This document shows, piece by piece, positions 34,989 through 43,740 of a stretch of 64,000 bases of DNA. Numbering within the stretch: the first letter of the stretch is position 1; each line of letters starts with the position of its first letter. The translations under genes and the position numbers were made by a program. The stretch is from Streptomyces griseicoloratus (GTDB lineage: Bacteria; Actinomycetota; Actinomycetes; Streptomycetales; Streptomycetaceae), in assembly GCF_014534645.1 (NCBI RefSeq), contig NZ_JACVQF010000190.1:162340-226339 (forward strand). The letters run 5' to 3'. Below the pieces are notes generated by a model that searched no databases, was not told the origin of the DNA, and saw only the letters and a program-made list of their open reading frames with translations.

Positions 34989-37304
34989 TCACTGGCCGGT
35001 GACCACCGCGGCCTGCGGACGGATCGGGAGCCGGTTCACGGCGCGTCCCGTGGCGGCGCGCACGGCGGAGGCGACGGCCGCCGGGGAGGCGACCACCGGC
35101 ACGGCGCTGACCGCCTTCGCGCCGAACGGGGCGACCACGTCGCGCTCCTCGACCAGCTTGACGATCCGGATGTCCGGCGCGTCCAGGGCCGTCGGGAGGG
35201 CGTAGCCGGTCAGGTCCGGGTGGCGGACCAGGCCGCGCGGGGTGCGGAGGTTCTCGGTGAGCGCGATGCCCACGCCCTGGGTGACGCCCGCCTCGATCCG
35301 GGCGGCGAGCTGGGCGGGGTTCAGCACCCGGCCCACGTCCTGGGCGACGGCCAGTTCCACGACCCGTACGGAACCGATCTCGATGTCGACGTCCACCACC
35401 GCGCGGATCGCGCAGAAGGACATGCCGACGAAGGCGTCGCCCTGGCCGGAGGCGTCGAGCGGCTCGGTCGGGTGCGGGCGGCACTGGGCGGTGGCCCACA
35501 GCTCCTTGCCGTCCATCGCCTCGGTGACCGTGGTCGACAGGACCCCGTCGTACGAGGTGATCTTGCCGTCGGTGATCTGGAGCAGTTCGGTCGACATCCC
35601 GAACTTGTGGGCCAGGGGCTGCAGGAGCTGGGTGCGGACCATCTTGGCCGCGCGTTCCACCGCGCCGCCCGACACCCAGGTGTGGCGGCCACGGCAGCCC
35701 GCGCCGGCCGGGGGCTGGTCGGTGTCGACGGGCGCCACGTGCACCTCGTCGATGCCGAGCGTCTCCTGCACGATCTGCCGGGCGAGCGTGGTGAAGCCCT
35801 GGCCGGTCTCGACGGCCGCGCACAGCACCGTCGCCACGCCGTCCTGGACCTTCACGGTGGCCGTGGACACCTCGTCGGCGCCCTCCGCACCCAGCATGTG
35901 CACCATGCCCAGGCCGTAGCCAACGCCCCGGCGCACCGCACCCGGTTCGCCCGCGCCCTCGGGGCCGCCGGGCAGCAGCCACTCGTCCTCGGGCGTGTCC
36001 TTGGGCAGCGCGGGCAGCGGGAAGTCCCGGACGGCCCGGAGGAGTTCGGCGACCGGAGCCGGGCAGGTGACCGTCTGGCCGGTCGGGAGCACGTCGCCCG
36101 TGGCCATGACGTTGCGCATCCGCACCTCGGCCGGGTCCAGGCCGAGCTTCTTGGCGACCTTGTCCATCTGCGCCTCGTAGGCGGCGCAGACCTGCATGGC
36201 GCCCTCGCCGCGCACGTGGCCGGAGGGCGGGTTGTTGGTGCGCACGGCCCAGCCCTCGATGAAGGCGTTGGGGACGACGTACGGGCCGCAGGCGAAGGAC
36301 ACGGCGGCGGCGAGCGCGTCGGAGGACGTGTCGGCGTACGCGCCCGCGTCGAGCAGGATCTGCGCCTCGACCTTGACCAGGCGGCCCTCGGCGTCGGCGT
36401 GGTGGCGGTAGCGCAGGAGAGTGGGGTGGCGGTGGGCGTGGCCGAGGAAGGACTCCTCGCGCGTGGCGGTGAGCTTCACCGGGCAGCCGGTCTTCAGCGC
36501 GAGCAGGCCGAGCGGGAGCTGGAAGCCCTGGTCCTCGCGGTCGGCGGTGGCGCCGGGCACACCGGTGACGACGACCTTCACCCGTTCGGGTGCCAGGCCG
36601 TAGCAGGCGGCGGCCGTGTCGCGGTCGGTGTGGGGGTCGGTGGAGGCGAGGTACAGCTCCACGCCCCCGTCGGGGCGCGGCACCGCGAGGCCCGCCTCGG
36701 CGCCGATGGGGGCGGGGTCCTGGCGGCCGATGCGGTACAGGCCCTCGACGACGATCTCGCCGGCCGCCTCCGGGTCGCCGTGGCGGAGCGGGATGTGCCG
36801 GATCAGGTTGCCGTCGGGGTGCAGCGGCTCGGCCTCGAACGCCTGCTCCGGGTCGAGCACCGGGTCGAGCACCTCGTACTCGACGATGACGGCGGCGGCG
36901 GCCATGCGCGCGGTGTCCGGGTGGTCGGCGGCGACGGCGGCGATGGGCTCGCCGTGGTGGCGTACGACCTCGGAGGCGAACACCGGCCGGTCGGCCTTGC
37001 CGCGTCCGTGCAGCGGGGCGCCGGGCACGTCCTCGTGGGTGACGACCGCGCGGACGCCGGGCATCTCGCGCGCGTGGGAGGTGTCGATGGAGACGATGCG
37101 CGCGTGCGGGTGCGGTGAGCGCAGCACGGCCGCCCACAGCAGGCCCTCGGCCCACAGGTCGGCGGCGTACGGGAAGGTGCCCTCCGTCTTGGCGCGGGCG
37201 TCGGCGGGCGGCAGGGACGCGCCGAGGCCGTGCGGGACCGGTTCGGGGGCGGGGGGTGCCTCCGCGGTGCCTGCGGCCTCCGCGGTGGCTGTCTCGTTGC
37301 TCAC
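34989..37304 (-). CDS. Molybdenum hydroxylase large subunit (xanthine dehydrogenase family)
   Basis: A 771-residue molybdopterin-binding subunit. It opens with LGASLPPADARAKTEGTFPYAADLW. It contains HARIVSIDTSHAREMPGVRAVVTHEDVPG (aldehyde oxidase/XDH a-b hammerhead), GGRIDP-like SSDALAAAVSFACGPY, and the substrate/MoCo region GQGFTTLARQIVQETLGIDE. GTG at 37304 follows GGAGG and overlaps the Fe-S subunit stop by 4 bases. The order FAD subunit, Fe-S subunit, Mo subunit is that of CO-dehydrogenase-type CoxMSL clusters and of some xanthine dehydrogenases. The active-site residues that would separate CO from purine oxidation cannot be settled by eye. Purine/xanthine dehydrogenase is the cautious call. 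Confidence 0.84.
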   Translation of the reverse strand: MSNETATAEAAGTAEAPPAPEPVPHGLGASLPPADARAKTEGTFPYAADLWAEGLLWAAVLRSPHPHARIVSIDTSHAREMPGVRAVVTHEDVPGAPLHGRGKADRPVFASEVVRHHGEPIAAVAADHPDTARMAAAAVIVEYEVLDPVLDPEQAFEAEPLHPDGNLIRHIPLRHGDPEAAGEIVVEGLYRIGRQDPAPIGAEAGLAVPRPDGGVELYLASTDPHTDRDTAAACYGLAPERVKVVVTGVPGATADREDQGFQLPLGLLALKTGCPVKLTATREESFLGHAHRHPTLLRYRHHADAEGRLVKVEAQILLDAGAYADTSSDALAAAVSFACGPYVVPNAFIEGWAVRTNNPPSGHVRGEGAMQVCAAYEAQMDKVAKKLGLDPAEVRMRNVMATGDVLPTGQTVTCPAPVAELLRAVRDFPLPALPKDTPEDEWLLPGGPEGAGEPGAVRRGVGYGLGMVHMLGAEGADEVSTATVKVQDGVATVLCAAVETGQGFTTLARQIVQETLGIDEVHVAPVDTDQPPAGAGCRGRHTWVSGGAVERAAKMVRTQLLQPLAHKFGMSTELLQITDGKITSYDGVLSTTVTEAMDGKELWATAQCRPHPTEPLDASGQGDAFVGMSFCAIRAVVDVDIEIGSVRVVELAVAQDVGRVLNPAQLAARIEAGVTQGVGIALTENLRTPRGLVRHPDLTGYALPTALDAPDIRIVKLVEERDVVAPFGAKAVSAVPVVASPAAVASAVRAATGRAVNRLPIRPQAAVVTGQ

Positions 37305-39196
37305 GCGTGGCCTCCGTCCTGGCCGTAGGGCTGGTCGTGCGGTCCCGGGGACTGCGGTCCGGGCGGACCCTGTGCCTCGAACGCCGACGGGTTGACGCCG
37401 CCGGCGCCCGGGCCCGCCTGGTGCGGGATACGGGGCTCGTCGGCGTCCGCCTGGGGCGCGTCGGCGGCGGCGTGCGCCTCGCGTTCGGCGACGACCTCCT
37501 TGACCGCCTCCAGGACACCCCGGTAGCCGGAGCAGCGGCACAGGTTGCCGCACAGGGCCTGGCGGGTCTCCAGCTCGGTGGGCGCCGGGTTGCCCTCCAG
37601 GAGGTTGTGCACGGTCATCGCCATGCCGGGCACGCAGAAGCCGCACTGCACCGCCCCGCACCGGGCGAGCGCCCGCTGCACGTCCGACGGCTGCCCGTCG
37701 ACGGCCAGGCCCTCGACGGTGCGGACCTCGCTGCCGGCGGCGGTGACGGCCGGGACCAGGCAGGAGGCGACGAGCCGGCCGTCGACCTGCACGTTGCAGG
37801 CGCCGCACTCGCCCTGCGAGCAGCCGTCCTTGGCGCCCGCGAGGCCGAGCCGCTCGCGCAGCACGTACAGCAGCGACTCGCCGATCCAGGCGTCGGTGAC
37901 GGGCCGGTCGGTGCCGTTGACGCGGAGCACGTACGAGGCGAGGGGGTGCTCCTCGTGCGGGCCGGCGGGGGCCGGCTCACCGGGCGCGGCGGGCTCACCG
38001 GGCACGACGGGCTCAGCGGGCGCGGCGGGCTCCTGCGGCTCGCCGGACTCAGTGGCTTCGGCGGGCTCGGCGGCCGGTTCCCCGGACGCGGCCGCTTCGG
38101 GCTCGTGCGCGGCCGCCGGTGCCGGCTGCGCGGGGCTCCGGTCCGGCGTCGGCTCCGGTCGCGCGTCGGGGGCCGGCTCCGGTCGCGCGTCGGGCGCCGG
38201 GCCGGGCTCGGCGCCGGAGGCCGTCACGGGCTCTTCGGCGGCCTCCGGTGCGGATTCCGTCGCCGTGTCGGGGGCAAGGCCCGCGGGGGGCTCAGCGGCG
38301 CCCTCAGGGGCCTCTGCGGCCTCTTCCGCCTCGTCTGTCACCGTGCCGTCGGGCGTCGGAGCCGTGGGCGGGGTCTCCGCGACGGATTCCGCGGCTTCCG
38401 CGGGCGCCTCGGCGTACGGGACGGCGGAGGGGGCGGGAGCGTGCCCGGCGGGCCGGTCGTCGCCCTGCCCGGCGGGTTCGTGCCCGGCCGGTTCGTGCGC
38501 GGGCTCACCCCACGGCCGGCCCGCCGCCTGCGTCGCCCAGGGAGCGGGGGCACCCCCGGGGAGGGTGGCCGGCGGGGTGCCGCCCCACTGCTCGACCAGG
38601 GAGGACGTGGTGAACTCGCCCGACTCGTCCGGGATGTCGCCGCCGGCGACGGGGATGGACCACTGTCCGGTCACGTCGTGGCCCGGCGCGGGTGCGGGCG
38701 CGGGTGCCGTGTCGTCCGCGGCCGTGGGCTCGGTGAAGTCCCACTGGCCGGCGGGCTGCGGGTGGTACGTGAAGCGGTCGTCCTGCCCGGGGTCCGCGTC
38801 GTGCTGCCGGTGCCCGGCGTCCGTCCCGTAGGGCGCGGCCGCGCCGTACGGGTCGTGCTGCGCGTACCCGGCGTGGTGCGGGCCGGCGTGCGGCTCACCG
38901 GCGTCCGGTGCGGCCTGCCACTGCGCGCCGTCGACGGGGGCGGACGGCATCACCCAGGTGCCGGTGGCGGCGGGGTCGGTGCCGGCGGTCGTGGCGGGCG
39001 TGACCGTTATCGGCGGCGGCACGTAGCCGTGGCCCGGCGCCGCGAGCGGGCTGTCGGCGGAGGCCAGGAGCGCGTCGACGCCGCCCTCGGGCAGTTGCAC
39101 GAAGGCGGTGGCGCCGTCGTCGTAGTCGCCCTGGGGCAGCGGGTCCCAGCGTCCGCCGCCCTGGGGCATGCCCTGTCCGTGCTGGTCGTCGGTCAC
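37301..39196 (-). CDS. [2Fe-2S] subunit of molybdenum hydroxylase with long disordered N-terminus
   Basis: 631 residues, although members usually have 150-170. The C-terminal core (about residues 421-575) has both clusters: plant-type C-x4-C-x2-C-x11-C (CSQGECGAC then VASC) and C-x2-C-x31-C-x-C (CGFC then LCRC). About 420 residues ahead of it are Ala/Pro/Glu/Gly-rich, with repeats such as EPAPDARPEPTPD and PAAPGEPAAPGEP. They have the same base composition and codon bias as the rest, so this looks like a natural extension. GTG at 39196 follows GGGAGGG and overlaps the FAD-subunit stop. The extension may be a flexible tether. A shorter internal start near the core would also be compatible with function. 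Confidence 0.85.
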   Translation of the reverse strand: MTDDQHGQGMPQGGGRWDPLPQGDYDDGATAFVQLPEGGVDALLASADSPLAAPGHGYVPPPITVTPATTAGTDPAATGTWVMPSAPVDGAQWQAAPDAGEPHAGPHHAGYAQHDPYGAAAPYGTDAGHRQHDADPGQDDRFTYHPQPAGQWDFTEPTAADDTAPAPAPAPGHDVTGQWSIPVAGGDIPDESGEFTTSSLVEQWGGTPPATLPGGAPAPWATQAAGRPWGEPAHEPAGHEPAGQGDDRPAGHAPAPSAVPYAEAPAEAAESVAETPPTAPTPDGTVTDEAEEAAEAPEGAAEPPAGLAPDTATESAPEAAEEPVTASGAEPGPAPDARPEPAPDARPEPTPDRSPAQPAPAAAHEPEAAASGEPAAEPAEATESGEPQEPAAPAEPVVPGEPAAPGEPAPAGPHEEHPLASYVLRVNGTDRPVTDAWIGESLLYVLRERLGLAGAKDGCSQGECGACNVQVDGRLVASCLVPAVTAAGSEVRTVEGLAVDGQPSDVQRALARCGAVQCGFCVPGMAMTVHNLLEGNPAPTELETRQALCGNLCRCSGYRGVLEAVKEVVAEREAHAAADAPQADADEPRIPHQAGPGAGGVNPSAFEAQGPPGPQSPGPHDQPYGQDGGHA

Positions 39197-40086
39197 GACA
39201 GCGCCCTCCCCAGTGCTCGTCGGGCCAGCGCGGCGACGGTGCGCCGCAGGTGCAGTACGGCGGGCGGGAGCTGCGGCACGGAGCCGTCCTCGGCCGGAGC
39301 CGCCTCGGGGATGCAGGCCGCGGCGACGTACTCCCCGAAGGCGCTCAGGGCCTCCGGCACGATCGCGCGGTTGTTGTCCCAGTCGATGAGCCGGCCGACC
39401 CACTGCTCGGCCTCCAGGGGCCTGAGCGGCATCGGCGCGATGGCGCCGACGGCGCACCGCACCCCGCGCCGGGCGGGGTCGAGGACCAGGGCGACCGATG
39501 CCATGGCCCGGCCCGGCCCGGTGCGGCCGGTCGCCTTCAGGAAGACCTGGGGCGCGTGCAGCAGCGGCACGCGCACGTAGCCGATGAGTTCGCCCGCACG
39601 GAGCATCTCCATACCGGCCAGCAGGTGCGACACCGGCACCTCGCGGCGGGCCCCGCCCGGGCCCGCGATGATCAGCGTCGCCTCCAGGGCGGCCAGTACG
39701 GGCAGCGCGTCCCCGGTGGGGGCGGCCGAGGCGATGTTGCCGCCCAGGGTGCCCGCGTTGCGGATCTGCGGCGGCCCGGCGGCGCGCGCGGCGGCGGCGA
39801 GCGCCGGGATCAGGGCGGCGAAGTCGGGGCGGCCCATGCGCGCGTGGGTCAGTCCCGCGCCGAGCAGGGCGTGTCCGTCCTGGTACTGCCAGCCGCGGAT
39901 CTCGCTGATCCGGCCGAGGCCGACCAGGGCGGCGGGCCTGAGCTGTCCGGAGTTGACGGCGGCCATGAGGTCGGTGCCGCCCGCCACCGGCACCGCGGCG
40001 GGCAGGGCGGCCAGTGCCGCCACGGCCTCGTCCAGTGTCGTGGGCAGCGTGACGGCCTGCGCCGCCTGCGGTGCGTGCGTGGTCAA
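39193..40086 (-). CDS. FAD-binding medium subunit of molybdenum hydroxylase
   Basis: A 297-residue CoxM/XdhB-type subunit. The PCMH-fold FAD site VAGGTDLMAAVNSGQ and RNAGTLGGNIASAAPTGDALPVL are clear. A C-terminal CO-dehydrogenase flavoprotein domain follows (ALSAFGEYVAA). TTG at 40086 has GGAAGGGG at 8 bases, a better start than the GTG nine codons upstream at 40113. It transfers electrons from the Fe-S subunit to its acceptor. It is the first gene of the operon, with a promoter presumably in 40087-40319, where I see no consensus boxes. Confidence 0.87.
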   Translation of the reverse strand: MTTHAPQAAQAVTLPTTLDEAVAALAALPAAVPVAGGTDLMAAVNSGQLRPAALVGLGRISEIRGWQYQDGHALLGAGLTHARMGRPDFAALIPALAAAARAAGPPQIRNAGTLGGNIASAAPTGDALPVLAALEATLIIAGPGGARREVPVSHLLAGMEMLRAGELIGYVRVPLLHAPQVFLKATGRTGPGRAMASVALVLDPARRGVRCAVGAIAPMPLRPLEAEQWVGRLIDWDNNRAIVPEALSAFGEYVAAACIPEAAPAEDGSVPQLPPAVLHLRRTVAALARRALGRALS

Positions 40087-40319
40087 ACCGACTGCCCCTT
40101 CCCGCTGTCCCACCTGGTCCCACCTGTGTTGCCGTACGGTACGTGCTGACAGGCCGGACGTGGCAACTCTGGCACATCTTCGCAGGGCCCGAACGCGGGG
40201 GTCCGCTAGGAGGCATTCGCCCGCCTCGCCAGCGAGATGGTCCGTTTTCGCACGGGATCTCCGGTGATCGCCGGTGCGCGCGAATTGCCACCGTTCATTG
40301 ACGGTTCAGGGCGTTTTTC

Positions 40320-41930
40320 TTACTTGTTCGGCGGCGGGCCGTCGATCGGCCTGCCGAGTACGCCGGGCCGCTTCTGCCAGGGCAGCGGGCCGCCGGGCGG
40401 ACGGTAGGCGACGCCCAGGGCGTCAAGTCGCCGGTAGTGGGCGGCCATCCGGCGCTCGAAGCCCGCGTAGTCCCGTTCCGCCGGGGCGGGCAGGTCGCTC
40501 CACGCGACCTCGGCGAAGGCGGCGAGCCGGGGAAAGACCTGGTAGTCAACGCGCGCCGGGCTCTCCATCACCTCCGTCCACACGTTGGCCTGCGTGCCGA
40601 GGACGTGCCCGGCCTCCTCCTCCGTCAGCTCCGGCGGAACCGGTTCGAACCGGTACACGTCCTCCAGGGTGCGCACGTACCCGATCGGCACTGGCTCGTC
40701 CTCGCCCGCGTCCTGACGGTGGTCCAGGTACACCTGCTGCTCGGGGCACATCACCACGTCGTGTCCCGCGCGCGCGGCGGCGACCCCGCCCGCATACCCG
40801 CGCCAGGACGACACGGCGGCGCCCGCGGCCAGACCGCCCTCCAGGATCTCGTCCCAGCCGATGAGCCTGCGCCCGCGCGCGGTCAGCCACCGGTCGAAGT
40901 GCTTGATGAACCAGGACTGGAGTTCGTCCTCGTCGGTGAGCCCGAGTTCCTTGATGCGCGCCTGCGCGGCGGGCGACTTCCGCCACTGGTCCTTGGGGCA
41001 TTCGTCGCCGCCGACGTGGATGAACTCCGAGGGGAAAAGGGCGAGGAGTTCCTCGAAGACGCCCTCGTAGAAGCGCAGGGTGTGGTCGGTGGGGGCGAGT
41101 ACGTTCGGGGAGACGCCCCAGGTGTCCCAGACGGTGAGCCCGGCGGTGTCGACGACATCGGTGTTGCCGAGTTCCGGATACGCGGCGATGGCCGCCTGGG
41201 AGTGCCCGGGCACGTCGATTTCGGGGACGACGGTGATGTGCCGTTCGGCGGCGTAGGCGACGATCTCCCGGATGTCGTCCTGGGTGTAGTAGCCCCCGTG
41301 CGGCTTCTCCTCCCACAGCGGCGAGGCGCGGTGACCGAATTTGGTGCGCGACCGCCATGAAGCGGTCTCGGTCAGCTTCGGGTACCGCTCGATCTCGACG
41401 CGCCAGCCCTGGTCGTCGGTCAGGTGGAAGTGCAGGACGTTGAGTTTGTGCGCGGCCATCAGGTCCAGGTAACGCAGCACGCCGTCCTTGGGCATGAAGT
41501 GCCGGGCGACGTCGAGCATCAGACCGCGCCAGCGGAACCGGGGGGCGTCCTCCACCTCGGTCAGCGGCAGCCGCCACCGCCGGCCGGGCAGCGGCGCGCG
41601 CCGGAAGGCGTCCGGGCCGAGCAGCTGCCGGAGCGTCTGGGCGCCCCAGAACAGCCCGGCGGGACCGCCGCCCGCGAGGCGCACGCCGGCCGGTGTGACG
41701 GCGAGGCGGTAGCCCTCGGCGGCCAGCTCACGGTCGAGGGACAGGCGGAGGACGCCGCCGTCCCCCGCCCCCGGCGCGAGCGGCAGGCCGGTGGCGGCGC
41801 CCAGCGTGGCGCGCAGCCAGCGGTCGGTCGCCTCCGTGCCCTCGTCCGCCAGCACCGTGGTGTCCGGGCCCAGTTCGAAGAAGCCGCCCTCGCCGGTCGT
41901 CGTCCGGCCGGGCCGGGGAATCAGGTCCAT
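40320..41930 (-). CDS. GH20 beta-N-acetylhexosaminidase, apparently cytoplasmic
   Basis: A 536-residue glycoside hydrolase family 20 enzyme removing terminal GlcNAc/GalNAc from chitobiose-like substrates. An N-terminal Glyco_hydro_20b-type domain precedes the barrel with WRGLMLDVARHFMPKD and HFHLTDDQGWRVEI. The catalytic pair Asp309-Glu310 lies in HVGGDECPKDQW. No signal peptide is visible, so substrate must be imported. The sugar ABC permease ends 4 bases upstream. ATG at 41930 follows GAAGGA; a GTG one codon earlier is possible. It converts chito-oligosaccharides to GlcNAc inside the cell, feeding the pathway NagE supplies from outside. Confidence 0.9.
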   Translation of the reverse strand: MDLIPRPGRTTTGEGGFFELGPDTTVLADEGTEATDRWLRATLGAATGLPLAPGAGDGGVLRLSLDRELAAEGYRLAVTPAGVRLAGGGPAGLFWGAQTLRQLLGPDAFRRAPLPGRRWRLPLTEVEDAPRFRWRGLMLDVARHFMPKDGVLRYLDLMAAHKLNVLHFHLTDDQGWRVEIERYPKLTETASWRSRTKFGHRASPLWEEKPHGGYYTQDDIREIVAYAAERHITVVPEIDVPGHSQAAIAAYPELGNTDVVDTAGLTVWDTWGVSPNVLAPTDHTLRFYEGVFEELLALFPSEFIHVGGDECPKDQWRKSPAAQARIKELGLTDEDELQSWFIKHFDRWLTARGRRLIGWDEILEGGLAAGAAVSSWRGYAGGVAAARAGHDVVMCPEQQVYLDHRQDAGEDEPVPIGYVRTLEDVYRFEPVPPELTEEEAGHVLGTQANVWTEVMESPARVDYQVFPRLAAFAEVAWSDLPAPAERDYAGFERRMAAHYRRLDALGVAYRPPGGPLPWQKRPGVLGRPIDGPPPNK

Positions 41931-41934
41931 CACG

Positions 41935-42780
41935 TCAGTCCTTCACCGCTCCGCCGAGGCCGGAGACGAGTCGTCGTTGTACGAGTACGAAGAAGACCAG
42001 CACGGGAATCGTCATCACCGTGGACGCCGCCATCACCCCGCCCCAGTCGGGGTCGTCCGGCTTGTAGAAGACCAGCAGCGCCATCGGCAGGGTGGACTGC
42101 GAGGTGTCGCTGATGATGAACGACTTGGCGAACAGGAAGTCGTTCCAGGTCGAGATGAAGGAAAACACGCTGGTGGCCACGAGGCCCGGGAAGACGAGCG
42201 GGAAAAGGATCTGCCACAGGAATCGGGCCCGGCTCGCCCCGTCGATGTACGCGGCCTCCTCCAGGGCTTCGGGAACCGCTTTCACGAATCCCCGCAGCAT
42301 CCAGATCGCAAAGGGCAGCGAGAAGGCGATGTGGGGCAGGATCAGCGACCCCAGCGTGTTCAGCTGGCCGAAGTCCCGCATGAGGAAGAACAGCGGGATC
42401 GTGAGGGCCTCCACGGGCACCATCTGGGCCACCAGGAACATGATCATCAGGGTGGTCCGGAAGCGGAACCGGAATCGCGTCACGGCGGTCGCCGCGAGGA
42501 ACGCGATCAGCGCGGAGGCGATCACCACCGCGCCGGCCACGAGCAGGCTGTTGAGAAAGTAGCGGCCGAATTCCTGCTGTTCGAAGACCCGCCGGAAGGA
42601 ATCCAGCGACGGCGACAGCGTCCACGGCCGCGGCTCGGACGACTCGATCTCCCCGGCCGGTTTGAAGGCGCTCAGCACCATCCAGTACAGCGGGAAGGCC
42701 ACGACCACCGCGATCAGCAGGGCCGAGACCTCGGCCGCGGATCGCCACGGACGCCGCACACGCACACGCGGAAGATTCAC
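41935..42780 (-). CDS. Sugar ABC transporter permease, MalG type
   Basis: A 281-residue membrane protein with six predicted helices. The EAA loop PEALEEAAYIDGASRARFLWQILFPLVFPGL docks to the ATPase. GTG at 42780 overlaps the previous permease stop (GTGA) and follows GGGAGGA. No ATPase gene is in the cluster; in Streptomyces the multi-purpose ATPase MsiK commonly serves such carbohydrate systems. It partners the MalF-type permease and lipoprotein upstream. Confidence 0.88.
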   Translation of the reverse strand: MNLPRVRVRRPWRSAAEVSALLIAVVVAFPLYWMVLSAFKPAGEIESSEPRPWTLSPSLDSFRRVFEQQEFGRYFLNSLLVAGAVVIASALIAFLAATAVTRFRFRFRTTLMIMFLVAQMVPVEALTIPLFFLMRDFGQLNTLGSLILPHIAFSLPFAIWMLRGFVKAVPEALEEAAYIDGASRARFLWQILFPLVFPGLVATSVFSFISTWNDFLFAKSFIISDTSQSTLPMALLVFYKPDDPDWGGVMAASTVMTIPVLVFFVLVQRRLVSGLGGAVKD

Positions 42781-43736
42781 AGTTCCTCCCCCTGGCGGCG
42801 CAGCAGCCGCAGGTACACGAGGGTCACGGCGAGCAGGATCAGCAGCATCACGACGCCGATCGCCGAGCCGAGGCTGTACTGCGAGGACGCGAACGCCTGC
42901 TGGTAGGCGTAGACGTTCAGGACGAGGTTCTGGCCGGCGATGCCGCCGCCGTTCGTCATGACGTAGATCTGGGTGAAGACCTTGAAGTCCCAGATGACCG
43001 ACTGGATGGTGACCACGACCAGGATCGGCCGGAGCATCGGCGCGAGCACCGAGCGCCAGATCCGCCACTGCGAGGCACCGTCCAGGGCGGCGGCCTCCAG
43101 CACCTCGGCGGGGACGGCGCGGATGCCGGCGTAGACCGTCACCATCACGAACGGGAAGGAGCACCAGACCACTTCGAGCAGGACGAGCAGGAAGGCGCTG
43201 TAGCGCCCGTACGTCCAGGAGTGGTCGCCGAGCCCGAGGACGCGGTTGACGGGGCCGAAGTCCGGGTCGAACAGGAACAGCCAGACCGTCGAGCCGGTGA
43301 TCGCTGGGGTCGCCCACGCGCCCAGCGCGGCCAGCATCAGCGCCAGGCGCGGCAGGGCGCGCACGCGGGTGAGCAGCACGGCGAGCGCGCAGCCGACGGC
43401 CAGCGTGGAGACCACGCAGGCCGCCGCGAAGACCACCGTCGACAGCAGCACCCGCCAGAACTCGTCGTCGCCGAACAGCTCGGCGTAGTTGCCGAACCCC
43501 CGGAAGGTGGTGGGTTCGCCACCGCTGACCTGGGCCTGGGTGTACTCCAGGAAGGAGATCAGGCCGAGCTGGTAGACGGGGTAGACGAGGAGCCCGCCGA
43601 GGACGACGAGGGCGGGGGCGAGATAGAGCCAGGGCGTCCAGCGGCCGCGGGTGCGGCCGGGGCCGCGGGAGGTGCGGGCCGGGGCCGTGGGAAGCGGGGT
43701 GCGCTTGTCCACGACCGCCGTGTCGTGCGCGACCAC
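42777..43736 (-). CDS. Sugar ABC transporter permease, MalF type
   Basis: A 319-residue membrane protein. A 30-residue Arg/Pro-rich cytoplasmic start leads into LYLAPALVVLGGLLVYPVYQLG, then six helices with EAA loop PAEVLEAAALDGASQWRIWRSVLAPMLRPIL. GTG at 43736 is 4 bases after the binding-protein stop. The operon order is binder, MalF, MalG, GH20, all leftward. Confidence 0.88.
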   Translation of the reverse strand: MVAHDTAVVDKRTPLPTAPARTSRGPGRTRGRWTPWLYLAPALVVLGGLLVYPVYQLGLISFLEYTQAQVSGGEPTTFRGFGNYAELFGDDEFWRVLLSTVVFAAACVVSTLAVGCALAVLLTRVRALPRLALMLAALGAWATPAITGSTVWLFLFDPDFGPVNRVLGLGDHSWTYGRYSAFLLVLLEVVWCSFPFVMVTVYAGIRAVPAEVLEAAALDGASQWRIWRSVLAPMLRPILVVVTIQSVIWDFKVFTQIYVMTNGGGIAGQNLVLNVYAYQQAFASSQYSLGSAIGVVMLLILLAVTLVYLRLLRRQGEEL

Positions 43737-43740
43737 CGGA

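Noticed and set aside
40087-40319. DasR site controlling the hydroxylase or the GH20 gene
   Set aside because: No match to the ACTGGTCTAGACCACT pattern found by eye here or upstream of the sugar ABC operon.
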